DNA from: Nocardioides baekrokdamisoli
Lineage (GTDB): Bacteria; Actinomycetota; Actinomycetes; Propionibacteriales; Nocardioidaceae
DNA: 64,000 nt
Assembly: GCF_003945325.1 (NCBI RefSeq)
Contig: NZ_AP019307.1
Span: 2,232,001 to 2,296,000, forward strand
Direction: 5' to 3'
Part shown: piece after piece, positions 26,197 to 35,906 of the stretch
Layout of the letters: every line of letters starts with the position of its first letter
How positions within the stretch are numbered: the first letter of the stretch is position 1
Program-made: the position numbers and the translations under genes
Notes under the pieces: generated by a model
Seen by the model: only the letters and a program-made list of their open reading frames with translations
Databases searched by the model: none
What the model was told of the DNA's origin: nothing

Positions 26197-26799
26197 ATGA
26201 CCGCATCCCACCAGCGGCGTATGGCCGTGTTTGCGAGCGCAGGAAGTGCGCTCCTTCTTCTCCTCGCCGCCTGCGGCACCAAGCCGACCCAGGCAGTGAC
26301 CAATACGTCGACGCACTGTGATGCCGGCGCGGCGTGTACGACCGGCCCGGTGACTCTGGGCAGCACGACGTTGACTGTCGCCGCGAATGCCTCGCGCACC
26401 AGCCAGACCGTGACCGCCGAACTTGTCACCGATCAGAAACTCCACTGCCCCACCGGCGGCGGTGACGCGGGAGCGATGGCGATCTTCTCCAGCGACGCGG
26501 CCGACGCTCCCAAGACGGTGACGTACACGGTGACCGGGGCGGATGGGAACGCGGTTTCGGCTGCCCACAAGGCGCACCCGCACTACTTGGGTTGTTTCGG
26601 CTCGCCGCAGGCCTTTTCTGGCTATACCGACGGGCGCACCAGTCGTTCAGTGTTTGTCGCGAGTGACGGGCTGTATGAGGCGGCACTCCTGCCGTGCGGC
26701 AGTGTCGACACCAAGCCATGCTTCACGTTTGCTGAATCGGGCGGCACCGTGACCTTGACGATTCATGCGGGCCCGGGAGACCCGAAAGTCACGCCCTGA
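26197..26799 (+). CDS. Putative lipoprotein
   Basis: A 200-aa protein with a lipoprotein signal: basic MTASHQRR, hydrophobic core, and lipobox LLAAC (Cys about residue 26). The mature part is Thr/Ala-rich with several Cys residues (THCDAGAACTT, LHCPTGG, LGCFGS, LPCGSVDTKPCF) that could form disulfides, and probably all-beta. No enzymatic motif or family recognised. ATG 26197 is used; ATG 26221 is an alternative. Its end overlaps the convergent cyclase gene by 11 nt. Confidence 0.75.
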   Translation: MTASHQRRMAVFASAGSALLLLLAACGTKPTQAVTNTSTHCDAGAACTTGPVTLGSTTLTVAANASRTSQTVTAELVTDQKLHCPTGGGDAGAMAIFSSDAADAPKTVTYTVTGADGNAVSAAHKAHPHYLGCFGSPQAFSGYTDGRTSRSVFVASDGLYEAALLPCGSVDTKPCFTFAESGGTVTLTIHAGPGDPKVTP

Positions 26800-29700
26800 G
26801 ATTCGAAACGTCGCGGCCGATCCGACCGATCCATGAGGCGGATTCGGTGACCACGTCGGAATCGTTGAACTCAAGAGCGTGTTGGTGGGCGGCCTCGAAA
26901 ATGGGCAATGCTGCGTCGGCGCCGCGAGCGCCGTATGTCGCCTGTGCCATCAGAGCCAAGGCGAACGGTAGATACACGTTCGACTGGGTGCTCCGAAGTT
27001 CATCGATTACTCGGTCAAGCAATGGCAGCGCCTCCTCAAATCGCTGCAGGTTCACGAGCACCTCTGCGCGGTTGGCCAGGTAGACGGCGGCCTTGGATTC
27101 TTGCCCTGCCTTCCGCGCGTGAACTTCTGCCTCGGCGTAGCGGAATTCGGCAGTGGCGAGATCGCCGGCGTAATACGCAGCGACCCCGAGGCGGTTGGTG
27201 ATTTCGCCCAGCACCTTGAGGTTCCATGACGTTGACTCGGCCATATCCACTGGGTCCCAAGTCTCGCCTGCTTGAGCTTTCGCGATGGCCAACTGGCTGA
27301 GCGCGCTTGCTGCGAGTTGGGTGTCGCCGCATCGACGAGCTTCGTCCGTCGCCGTCTCGGCCCATGTTCGGAGCTTTTGCACCGATCCTCGGGTCTGGTG
27401 AATTCCGGATGCGCATTCGGCCAGTTCGGCGAGAAGCCGGAGGTCATCTCGATTTGTCGGGTCTAGAAGGGCTCGCCCGCGTGTGATCCACCGCAGCGCT
27501 TCGGGATAGCGGCCTTCCGAATGACGCTGCCGTGATGTGAGCAGGCAAATGCGGGCGCTGCGGCGATGGTCGTCCCGTGCGGCGCGACGGGCGAGTGCCA
27601 GGGCGTGCTCGGTCTGTTCGTTCTGACCCATGGCGAAGCGCAGCTCGGCCAGGTCCTCAGCCACAGCGGCCACCTCGCGTGCAGGCAAACCGGGGATGGA
27701 TCCAGCTGCTTCGAGGGCTACTTCGAAGCTCGCGGCCGCCTCGCTGAGTGCGTACCTCTCTCGTGCCCTCCGCCCGGCCGTCCGGGCGTACTGCCAGGCC
27801 GCGTCGAACCGTTGCCCGCGCAGGCAATGGATCGCGAGGACATCGGCGGCGTCGTCGAGGTTGTCGCCGGCCCGGCGTTCGATGGCGTACGACGCCCGCG
27901 CGTGCAGCGTGCGACGTCGGCGGAAGGGCAGCGCCTCGTACGCGGTCCTCTGGATGAGGTGGTGCGCGAAGACCAGCATTCCGTCCGGTTCGGGGCGGAT
28001 GTATTCGCTCAGTCGCGGCGATCCGGACGGGTCGAACGGCTCGTCGGTGATCTCCGTGAGGAGGTCCGGATCGACCCGGGTGCCGAGGACCGAGGCCGTA
28101 CGCAGCCAGCCGCGCTCCTCGGGTGAGAGCCGGTCCATGTGGGCCGAGAGAACGTCCTCGATCTCACTCGGGAGTACGTCCGGGTCCCGTCCAGCCGAGA
28201 CGGTCTCGGCCAGAGCCCGCAGGAACAGCGGGTTGCCTCCGGAGCGTTCGGAGAGCTCCGCGCGTCGGGGAGCCGGGATGCGGATCGTCGATGCAGCGAC
28301 GACGAGCGCGTCGGCATCGTCGATGGTGAGGGTGTCGAGGGCGACCGCCCTCGAGTTCGGGAACGTCGACTCCACGCGCGCCTCGGGCCGACGCGCGATC
28401 ACGATCGACCACGGGCGGTCCTGCACGTCGCTGCACAGTTGTCGGATCAGCCCGACCGAGGCGTCGTCCATCGCGTGGGTGTCGTTGAACACCAGGGCCG
28501 TGGGGGAGGTGAGGACGGCACCGAGCAGTTCGCTGGTGACCCGGCGGAGTCGTTCGGCGCGGGTGGTCGAGTCGAGCGCGTCGACCTCTGCGGTCGCCGG
28601 CACCGCTGCTCCGGCAGCGATGGCCAGCAGGGGCAGCCACGGGGTCAGATGCGGAGCCACGGAGGACACAGCGGCCGTGAGGGCCTCCCCGACGACTCCC
28701 GCATCGGCGGTCTTCCCGACGTCGAGGGCAGAACGCAACAGATGACGCACGGACGCGTACGGCCTGGTCGGCGCGTACAGGTCCCCGTCGACGCGGACGA
28801 CCGGCACGGCTGCCACCGACTCGTACTCCGCGATCAGGCGCGACTTCCCGATGCCGGCAACGCCGACCACGTCGAGGGCGACGCCGTGCCCTTCGGATGC
28901 TCCGGCCTCCGCCGCGACGAGGGTCGCGAGTTCGGCGTCACGGCCGATCAGCGGCAACTGGGCGTGAGCCGCAACGTCGACCGTGGCCCGCCGGGTCACG
29001 CTCATCGGGTGGACGGGGTCGCTCTTGCCCTTGACCGTGACTGGCGGCCGCGAATGCGCCATGAACGAGCCGTCCGTGTGATCGAGAACGTCGGCGGTGG
29101 TGAGCACCTGCCGGTCCTCGGCGGAGTACGCGAGTCGGGCCGCCAGATTGATCACGTCGCCGGCCAGCGAGTACGTCCCGCGGAACGGTGCCCCGAAATC
29201 CCCGGCGAAGACCCGCCCGTACGTCACCCCGGCGCGCAACGTCAGCCGTGTCGGAATGTTGACGACCGAGGTGGCCGTGGCCAGGACCCGCGCGGCGTCG
29301 TCGCCGGGCTTGTTGGGTACGCCGCTGACCAGCAGGAACTTGCCGCCGTCCTCGGCCAGATCGGTCGTCAGCAACACCACGCCGTGCTCGGCGGCGATCT
29401 CCTGGACGTGACTCACCAGGTCGTCGATCGCTGCGTACATCATGCTCGTGCCCTCGGCGTCGAGCAGATCGTCGGTGCCGCCGAAGGCGACGAAAGCCGC
29501 GGCGACGGCCCGGTGTTCGAAATCGCCGCGCGAGGCCATCAGATGGTCGCGAAGCACGGGGTCGAAGAGCCCGCCGAGATCGACATCGGCCTGCAGTGCG
29601 CTGTGCCGGGGGAGCAGCGGTGCGTCCGGCGGCGTGATGAGGAGGTGGCAGTCCGCCGGCAGCAGCCGGGTGCTGTCCGGTTCGAGGAAGGCGGCGGTGG

Positions 29701-30247
29701 CGTCGCTCAGGACGACCTCACCCGGGTCGGCGATCGCCTCCATCCGCGCCGTCGCCGTCATCGCCGGCCCGGCGACGACCAGATCCTGGAAGTGCCGCCC
29801 GACGAGCATGAAATGGAAGTCGCCGGTGTGGATGCCGACGGACATCCGCACGCGCATCGGACCGCGTGACGTGGACACCTTGCCGACCCGCGCGATCGTG
29901 TTCTGCATGACCCAGGCGGCTCGCGTCGCGCGTACCGCGTGGGCCTCGCCGTGGAACAGCAGCAGCACCGCGTCGCCGCCCCACTTCACCAGACCGGCGC
30001 CGAAGTCGTACGCCGCCGAGAGCAGTGCCTCGAAGACGTCGTTGAGGATCTCGCCCGTCTCCTCCGCCCCCGCGGTGCCCTGCGCGGCCAGGCGCTCGGT
30101 CATGGCGGTGTAGCCCGACAGGTCAGCGAAGACACAGGTGCCGGTGATGATCCGATGGTGGGTGTCCGGAGCATCGCGCAACCATTCGATGAGCAGGCGC
30201 GGGACGTACCGGCTCAGCGGGTTCGGGGTCGTCCCTCCGGAGACCAT
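26789..30247 (-). CDS. Tandem class III cyclase - AAA ATPase - TPR protein (soluble adenylyl cyclase-like)
   Basis: An 1152-aa cytosolic protein. Cyclase domain C1 (about 30-215) has metal Asp42 (FADLSGYT) and Asp92 with Lys88 (KWGGDAVLL). C2 (about 245-420) lacks both metal Asp (AFVAFGGT, EDGGKFLLVSG) but has Asn367 and Arg371 (GDVINLAARL). One composite active site is therefore expected. A P-loop NTPase follows (GVAGIGKSRL, about 470), then a long helical TPR-like region. C1-C2-NTPase-helical is the architecture of mammalian soluble adenylyl cyclase and of many bacterial homologues. The output is probably cAMP. It is divergent from the methyltransferase at 30350. Confidence 0.9.
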   Translation of the reverse strand: MVSGGTTPNPLSRYVPRLLIEWLRDAPDTHHRIITGTCVFADLSGYTAMTERLAAQGTAGAEETGEILNDVFEALLSAAYDFGAGLVKWGGDAVLLLFHGEAHAVRATRAAWVMQNTIARVGKVSTSRGPMRVRMSVGIHTGDFHFMLVGRHFQDLVVAGPAMTATARMEAIADPGEVVLSDATAAFLEPDSTRLLPADCHLLITPPDAPLLPRHSALQADVDLGGLFDPVLRDHLMASRGDFEHRAVAAAFVAFGGTDDLLDAEGTSMMYAAIDDLVSHVQEIAAEHGVVLLTTDLAEDGGKFLLVSGVPNKPGDDAARVLATATSVVNIPTRLTLRAGVTYGRVFAGDFGAPFRGTYSLAGDVINLAARLAYSAEDRQVLTTADVLDHTDGSFMAHSRPPVTVKGKSDPVHPMSVTRRATVDVAAHAQLPLIGRDAELATLVAAEAGASEGHGVALDVVGVAGIGKSRLIAEYESVAAVPVVRVDGDLYAPTRPYASVRHLLRSALDVGKTADAGVVGEALTAAVSSVAPHLTPWLPLLAIAAGAAVPATAEVDALDSTTRAERLRRVTSELLGAVLTSPTALVFNDTHAMDDASVGLIRQLCSDVQDRPWSIVIARRPEARVESTFPNSRAVALDTLTIDDADALVVAASTIRIPAPRRAELSERSGGNPLFLRALAETVSAGRDPDVLPSEIEDVLSAHMDRLSPEERGWLRTASVLGTRVDPDLLTEITDEPFDPSGSPRLSEYIRPEPDGMLVFAHHLIQRTAYEALPFRRRRTLHARASYAIERRAGDNLDDAADVLAIHCLRGQRFDAAWQYARTAGRRARERYALSEAAASFEVALEAAGSIPGLPAREVAAVAEDLAELRFAMGQNEQTEHALALARRAARDDHRRSARICLLTSRQRHSEGRYPEALRWITRGRALLDPTNRDDLRLLAELAECASGIHQTRGSVQKLRTWAETATDEARRCGDTQLAASALSQLAIAKAQAGETWDPVDMAESTSWNLKVLGEITNRLGVAAYYAGDLATAEFRYAEAEVHARKAGQESKAAVYLANRAEVLVNLQRFEEALPLLDRVIDELRSTQSNVYLPFALALMAQATYGARGADAALPIFEAAHQHALEFNDSDVVTESASWIGRIGRDVSNLRA

Positions 30248-30349
30248 GGCCGCAGCCTAGTGCGATATCCGCCTCCTCGCCCCGCTTCACCGGTCGGATT
30301 CGGGCGTACGCTGAAGTCCTCTCGGACCGTCCTGAACGAGGAGTTCGAC

Positions 30350-31156
30350 ATGGCCGAGGCAAGCACCAACGACGCGGCATTCGTCGGCAACATCCCCCTG
30401 ATGTACGACGACCTCCTGGTGCCGATCTTCTTCGAGGAGCCGGCGCGCAGTGTCGCGGCAGTGATCGCGGCCCTGGAGCCGGTCAGCATCCTGGAGACGG
30501 CTGCCGGCACCGGCGCCCTCACGCGTGAGTTGCTGTCCGCCACTCCGGCCCACCTCACTGCGACCGACCTGAATGCGCCGATGATCGACGCCGCACTGAG
30601 GCGGACCGCCAGCGAACGGGTCACGTGGGACGTCGCTGATGCCCTCGACCTGCGCTATCCGGACGCCAGTTTCGACGTCGTCACCTGTCAGTTCGGGGCG
30701 ATGTTCTTCCCGGATCGTGTACGCGGCTACGCCGAGGCCCGGCGGGTGCTGAAGCCTGGCGGGTCTTTCGTGTTCACGGTGTGGGACACGATCGAGAACA
30801 ACGCGATCTCAGATGTCGTGACGCAGGCGCTCCGGCTGGAGGCCGGCGAGGTCGAGTTGGACTTCCTCGTGCGGACCCCGTACGGCCACGCCCAGGACGA
30901 CACTCTGACATCCGAACTCATCGAGGCCGGGTTCACCGACGTCGCGCTCTCGCGCGTCGACGGCGTCTGCATCACCGACGCGCGTGACGGCGCGATCGCG
31001 GTTTGCGAAGGCACGCCGCTGCGGGGCGAGATCGAGAGACACCCCACGATGACCCTGGGGCGCGCCGTGGGACTGGCCGCGACGGCGCTGCGGGACCGCT
31101 TCGGAGACGGCGTGTTCCATGCCCCGATGCGTTGGGTGGAGATCGTCGCCCGCTAG
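30350..31156 (+). CDS. Class I SAM-dependent methyltransferase (UbiE-like)
   Basis: A 268-aa protein with motif I ILETAAGTGALTREL, the acidic ribose-binding TATDLNAPMIDAAL, FDVVTCQFGAMFFPD and the post-motif RVLKPGGSFVFTVWD. The substrate is unknown. ATG 30350 (MAEASTNDAAF) has GAGGAG six nt upstream, so the longer open frame that runs into the cyclase gene is rejected. The stop region overlaps the convergent ligase gene by four nt. Confidence 0.9.
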   Translation: MAEASTNDAAFVGNIPLMYDDLLVPIFFEEPARSVAAVIAALEPVSILETAAGTGALTRELLSATPAHLTATDLNAPMIDAALRRTASERVTWDVADALDLRYPDASFDVVTCQFGAMFFPDRVRGYAEARRVLKPGGSFVFTVWDTIENNAISDVVTQALRLEAGEVELDFLVRTPYGHAQDDTLTSELIEAGFTDVALSRVDGVCITDARDGAIAVCEGTPLRGEIERHPTMTLGRAVGLAATALRDRFGDGVFHAPMRWVEIVAR

Positions 31157-32235
31157 CGCCCCAGCACATCCGCAAGGTCGTACGACACCGGCTCGTCGAG
31201 TTGGTCGTACCCACACGTCTCCGGGTCGCGGTCCGTCCGCCAGCGCCGGAACTGAGCCGTGTGTCGGAAACGGCGACCCTCCATGTGGTCGTACGCGACC
31301 TCGAGCACTCGCTCCGGGCGCAGGGGAGTGAAGGAAAGATCCTTCCCGGCTGACCAGCGCGACTGGGTCCCAGCTGCGCGTGAGGGGTTGGCGACAGCCC
31401 ATTCCTCCCAGGCCGCCCACGGGTGCTCGGACATCGGCACCACCAGTGCGGACAACTCGTCCCACAGCTCGGCCCGACGCTTCTCGGTGAACGACGCCGC
31501 GACCCCGATGTGCGCCAGGTTGTCGCCCTCCCACAAGCCCAACAGCATCGACCCGAGGAGGCGTCGCTCGGGGGTCGAGTTCTTGTGCTCGCGCATACCG
31601 ACGAGCACCACGTCGGCCGTCCGCTCGTGCTTGAACTTGAGCAGGGTCCGCTGGTTCGGCGTGTACGTCCCGCCCAGCGGCTTCCCGATCACGCCGTCGA
31701 GTCCGGCGCCTTCGAACTGGGTGAACCACGCCGCCGCTTCCGCCGGGTCGGTGGTCGTACGCGTGAGGGCGACGGTCGGTGACGACAGCCCGGCCAGCGC
31801 CGACTCGAGCGCTGCTCGTCGCTCGGAGAACGGCCGATCAAGGTAAGCCTCGTCGCCGAGTGCGAGCAGGTCGAAGGCCGCGTACTGCGCCGGCGTCTCG
31901 GCGCTCAGGCGAGCGATCCTCGAGGCGGCCGGATGGATCCGCTCCTGCAGGACATCGAACTCCAACCGCGAACCGGTGGCCACGAAGATCTCGCCGTCCA
32001 GCACGATCCGGTCCGGCAGCACCTCTCGCAGAGCCTCGACGACCTCGGGGAAGTACCGGGTCAGCGGCTTGGTGTTGCGCGAGGTGAGTTCGACGGTGTC
32101 GCCGTCCTTGAATACCAGACACCGGAACCCGTCCCATTTCGGCTCGTACGAGTAGCCCTCGGTGGGGAAGGTCTTGGCGGGCTTCGCCAGCATCGGGAGG
32201 ACGGGCGGCACCACGGGAAGGTTCACGGCACTCAC
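31153..32235 (-). CDS. ATP-dependent DNA ligase (LigC-like)
   Basis: A 360-aa ligase with the nucleotidyltransferase motif I EPKWDGFRCL (adenylated Lys), motif III VLDGEIFVA, motif IIIa AAFDLLAL, motif IV GLDGVIGKPL, and motif V LLKFKHERTADVVLVG, then a C-terminal OB domain with RPERVLEVAYDHMEG. It is the stand-alone LigC type rather than fused LigD. GTG 32235 (VSAVNLPVVPP) is the chosen start; GTG 32226 is possible. Together with the PrimPol gene at 24041 it may supply split end-joining functions, although no ku is in view. Confidence 0.92.
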   Translation of the reverse strand: MSAVNLPVVPPVLPMLAKPAKTFPTEGYSYEPKWDGFRCLVFKDGDTVELTSRNTKPLTRYFPEVVEALREVLPDRIVLDGEIFVATGSRLEFDVLQERIHPAASRIARLSAETPAQYAAFDLLALGDEAYLDRPFSERRAALESALAGLSSPTVALTRTTTDPAEAAAWFTQFEGAGLDGVIGKPLGGTYTPNQRTLLKFKHERTADVVLVGMREHKNSTPERRLLGSMLLGLWEGDNLAHIGVAASFTEKRRAELWDELSALVVPMSEHPWAAWEEWAVANPSRAAGTQSRWSAGKDLSFTPLRPERVLEVAYDHMEGRRFRHTAQFRRWRTDRDPETCGYDQLDEPVSYDLADVLGR

Positions 32236-32267
32236 GCTAGCCCGAGGAGCAGCCCTAGGCTGAGCGT

Positions 32268-32792
32268 GTGACAAGCGCCGGGCACCCCGATCCACACGTG
32301 ACCGTTCGGATCGTCACGACCGGCGGAACGATCGACAAGTTCTACTCGGCCCGCGGCGAGATGGAGATCGATGAGCCTGCGGTGGTCGAGCTGCTCGCGA
32401 TCGGCAACAACGCGGTCGATGTCGTCGTCGAATCCGTCGTCGCCAAGGACAGCCTCGACTTCGACGACGCCGACCGGGCGCGCATCCTGGAGGCGGTACG
32501 CACCGCGCCCGAGCGTTGCATCCTGATCACTCACGGCACGGACACCCTCACCGAGACGGGGGCGCTCCTTGATGCCGCAGACCTGGGAGGCCGGACCGTG
32601 GTCCTGACCGGCGCGATGCAGCCGGCAGCGATGAAGGAATCAGACGCAGCGTTCAACCTCGGCGCCGGATTGATGGCCGCTCAGTTGGCCCCGGCAGGCG
32701 TCTGGATCGCCATGAACGGTCGCGTGCTCCCCGCCCGCGACGCGATCAAAGACCGGTCGGTGGGTCGCTTCGTGCTGAACCCCGAGCACTGA
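32268..32792 (+). CDS. Short L-asparaginase N-domain protein
   Basis: A 174-aa protein with both type I/II asparaginase Thr motifs, RIVTTGGTIDK (first catalytic Thr) and ITHGTDTLTETG (second Thr-Asp). It corresponds to the N-terminal domain only, about half the normal ~330 aa. Single-domain versions occur as a separate family, so this is probably not a broken gene: the stop is clean and the MMPL gene begins on the other strand. Activity on asparagine is unproven. The start is GTG 32268, divergent from the ligase gene. Confidence 0.8.
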   Translation: MTSAGHPDPHVTVRIVTTGGTIDKFYSARGEMEIDEPAVVELLAIGNNAVDVVVESVVAKDSLDFDDADRARILEAVRTAPERCILITHGTDTLTETGALLDAADLGGRTVVLTGAMQPAAMKESDAAFNLGAGLMAAQLAPAGVWIAMNGRVLPARDAIKDRSVGRFVLNPEH

Positions 32793-32795
32793 GCC

Positions 32796-35759
32796 TCAGG
32801 CGTTGACCAACTCCGGCTCGGGCGCCACCCCATCGTGGGTGGCCACGTCGCGCCGGTTGCTCGGCCACCACAGGTTGCGTCCGGCCAGCGTCGCGAACGC
32901 CGGCACCACCAGCGTACGCACGATGAAGGTGTCCAGGAGCAGGCCCATCCCGATGGTGAAGCCGAGTTGCTCCAGCGTCAGGACGTTGCCGGACATCATC
33001 GCGAAGACGCTCGAGGCGAAGATCAGGCCGGCCGCGGTGATGACGCTGCCAGTCACCGCCACCGCTCGCGCGATGCCGGGGCGCTCCCCGTTGGGCGCTT
33101 CCTCGTGGATGCGTTTGACCAGCAGCATGTTGTAGTCCGCCCCGACAGCCACGAGCAGCGCGAAGGCGATTGACGGCACCGTCCAGTCGAGCGGCTTGCC
33201 CAAGAGGTCCTGCCACACCAGGACACCGAGCCCGACGGCGGCGGCGTACGAGAGCATCACGGACGCCAGCAGGAAGACCGAGGCGAGGACGCTCCTGAGC
33301 AGGAGGAGCAGCACGATCAGGACGACGAGCAGCGCCGCGATCGCCGTGTGGTTGAAGTCGCTGTTGGCCAGCGTATGGATGTCGCGGTCGGCCGGAGCGA
33401 GACCGGTCATCTCGACCTGGGCGTTCGCCATCGGCCCACCGGCGAGGGCCTGGTGCACCGCCGCGATGATCGTCGGGACCCGGTCCATCGCGGCGTTCCC
33501 GAACGCGTCGGTCGCGCTGATGGAGATGATCCGGACTGACCTGCCGTCGGGGGAGATGAACGCGTTGGCCGCGGTCGCGAAGCGAGGATCGCTGAAGGCC
33601 GCAGGAGGCAGATAGAAGCCGCCCGAGCCGGTGCTGCCAGCGGCGCTGCTCGCGCCGTTCAGGTAGTCCGACGCGTGCGAGAGGCCCGCGCCGAGCGTCG
33701 TCACCTGGGTGGCCATCTGGTTGCTTCCGGTGGCCACCTGGCCGGCTCCGTTGGCAAGCTCGCCGAGCTTGGAGGCGAGCAGGGCCTGACCGTTGCGCAG
33801 GGCGGTGGCGCCGTTGTTCGCCGTCGCGAGACCTGCCTGCAGCTGGCTGAGGCCGGCCGAGAGCGAGCCGGCACCTGAGGCGAGTTGCCGAGCCGCGGCG
33901 GCCGCCCGGCGCATGCCGGGGATCAACTGGTCCCGCTCGGCGACGTAGATCTGCCCGATGCCGGTCCGTGCGCGGGAGCAGTACGGGTCGACGCCGCACA
34001 GCAGGCTCTGTTGCAGCGCCTGGTACGCCAGACCCAGGCCGTCGACGCCCACCTGCGCCTGGTCGGCGCCGCTGCTCAGTGCAGCGGCGAGCTGGTTCGC
34101 GCCCGCGCGGAGCTGGCTGCTGCCGCCCTGGGCGGAGGTCGCTCCGGCGGCGAGTTGCGGCATGCCGGCGGCGAGCTGGTTCGCACCCGACAGGATCTGT
34201 TGCGCACCTGAGGCGGCCCGGTTGGCACCGGAACTGAGTTGGGTGGCGCCCGCCCCGAGCTGGTGGGCAGCCGTCGCTCCCTGGGACACCTGCGTGGAGG
34301 CGGCGCCGAGCTGCTTGCCGGCCTGGCCCATCTGGTAGGCCAGCGACGCCTGCGGGATCGTGGTGCCGAGCGGCCGGGTGACCGTACGCACCGAGGCGAT
34401 TCCGGGGACGGCGGCCACCGCTGAGGCGGCCTTCTCGATGGCAGCCAGGTCGCGGGGGTTGCGAACGTTGTGGTCGGCCGTGATCAGGGTGTAGTCGGCC
34501 AGCACTTCGTTGGCCGGGAAGTGTCGGTCCAGCAGCTGATAGCCGAGGCTGCTCGACTCACCGGCGGGGAGCGTACGCCGCTGGTCGTAGGAGACCTTGG
34601 CCAACGGGTAGAACGCGGCCAGCAGGATCAGCGGCACCAAGCCGGCGGCCAGGACCCGTACCGGCTTGGCGACGATGTACGCACTGAGCCGGTTCCAGGT
34701 GGCCTCGGACCGCTGACGCTTCGGGTCGAGCCAGCCCCGCGGACCCGCGAAGGCCATGAACGCCGGGAGGAACGTCAGGCTCAGGGCGAGGGTGGCCAGG
34801 ATGGCCACCGACACGGCGGGGCCTGTGGTGTTGAACATCGCGATGTGCGCAAAGGCCATCGACGCCATCGCCAGGGCCACGGTCAGCGACGAGCCGACGA
34901 TCACCGAGGCCGTGTTGACGGTCGCCTCCCGGGCCGCCTCGAGTGGTTCGACGCCAGCGCGCCGGAGCTCGTGGAAGCGGCTCAGCAGGAAGATCGCGTA
35001 GTCGGTGGCGGCGCCGAGGACGACCGCGGTCACGAACGATGCAGTGAACGTGGACACGTGGAAGATGTGCCACTCGCCGGCCAGTGCCACCACGCCGCGA
35101 CCGAGTGCGAGCGCCGCGCCGATGAAGGTCAGCACCGCTGCCGTCATCGGGATCGATCGATACAGCAGGAACAGGATGATGCCGATCAGCAGCACCGTGA
35201 TCAGCGTGATCTTGGTGATGTTGTTCTGGATGGTGTCCTGGGTGTCCGCGATCGTGGCCGGGGTGCCGGTCACGTACGCGGTGAGCCCTGGCGGGGCCGT
35301 GCCGAGGTGGTCGCGCAGGAGGGTGACCTGGGCGTCGGTCTGAGGGGCTCCGACCGGTCCGGGCAGGCCGATCTGCAGGTAGAGCGCCTGGTGGTCCTTG
35401 CTGGTCAGTGCGTCGAACATCCCCGGCTGGGACAGGTCCGGCACGTTGCTGAAATGCGTCGGGTCGGCGGCGAGTTGCGTGGTGAGCGATTGCAACCACG
35501 TGCGGTCGGCGGCCGCGAGGCCGGTGGTGCGCTCGACGGCGACGTACGTGAAGCTCTGGCTGTGGCCGCCGGTGAAAGCCTTGTCGAGGTGGCGGAAAGC
35601 CTGCATCGAGGTTGCGTACGGCGGGATGAAGGCCGTGCTGTCGTGCTTGATCACCGAGTCCAGCTGCGGCACGAGCACGTTGACCCCGACGATCGCGAGG
35701 AGCCACAACACCAGGACCAGGGGTCCCCGACGGACCGCGAAAGCGGCTACTGAACGCAT
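32796..35759 (-). CDS. MMPL/RND-family membrane transporter
   Basis: A 987-aa protein with two six-helix halves, each containing the MMPL/SSD-type membrane block (LITVLLIGIILFLLYRS; LLVVLIVLLLLLRSVL). Between them lies a large extracytoplasmic domain. Its Ala/Gly/Gln repeats (GANQLAAGMPQLAAGA, LGAGATQLSSGA) form a long helical hairpin or coil. Such exporters move lipids, lipoglycans or drugs using the proton gradient. ATG 35759 (MRSVAAFAVRR) is the start used, since upstream in-frame residues are Arg-rich and not membrane-like; no clear SD. The substrate is unknown, but envelope-glycan genes follow. Confidence 0.93.
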   Translation of the reverse strand: MRSVAAFAVRRGPLVLVLWLLAIVGVNVLVPQLDSVIKHDSTAFIPPYATSMQAFRHLDKAFTGGHSQSFTYVAVERTTGLAAADRTWLQSLTTQLAADPTHFSNVPDLSQPGMFDALTSKDHQALYLQIGLPGPVGAPQTDAQVTLLRDHLGTAPPGLTAYVTGTPATIADTQDTIQNNITKITLITVLLIGIILFLLYRSIPMTAAVLTFIGAALALGRGVVALAGEWHIFHVSTFTASFVTAVVLGAATDYAIFLLSRFHELRRAGVEPLEAAREATVNTASVIVGSSLTVALAMASMAFAHIAMFNTTGPAVSVAILATLALSLTFLPAFMAFAGPRGWLDPKRQRSEATWNRLSAYIVAKPVRVLAAGLVPLILLAAFYPLAKVSYDQRRTLPAGESSSLGYQLLDRHFPANEVLADYTLITADHNVRNPRDLAAIEKAASAVAAVPGIASVRTVTRPLGTTIPQASLAYQMGQAGKQLGAASTQVSQGATAAHQLGAGATQLSSGANRAASGAQQILSGANQLAAGMPQLAAGATSAQGGSSQLRAGANQLAAALSSGADQAQVGVDGLGLAYQALQQSLLCGVDPYCSRARTGIGQIYVAERDQLIPGMRRAAAAARQLASGAGSLSAGLSQLQAGLATANNGATALRNGQALLASKLGELANGAGQVATGSNQMATQVTTLGAGLSHASDYLNGASSAAGSTGSGGFYLPPAAFSDPRFATAANAFISPDGRSVRIISISATDAFGNAAMDRVPTIIAAVHQALAGGPMANAQVEMTGLAPADRDIHTLANSDFNHTAIAALLVVLIVLLLLLRSVLASVFLLASVMLSYAAAVGLGVLVWQDLLGKPLDWTVPSIAFALLVAVGADYNMLLVKRIHEEAPNGERPGIARAVAVTGSVITAAGLIFASSVFAMMSGNVLTLEQLGFTIGMGLLLDTFIVRTLVVPAFATLAGRNLWWPSNRRDVATHDGVAPEPELVNA

Positions 35760-35906
35760 TTCAGCAGCGTAAGTTCGCGGGACACAGCGGACCAGATATC
35801 CGGACCGTGACGGCCGTCTCATTGCCCGTGATTGTGGTCACCCAACTCTCAGGTGGTGCGCGTGGTTCGCACAGGAACCTCCGACCGGTGCCACTAGGGT
35901 GGCGAC

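Noticed and set aside
25125..26800. Genomic island or prophage remnant
   Set aside because: A toxin-antitoxin pair and A/T-richer DNA are present, but there is no integrase, attachment-site repeat or phage gene.
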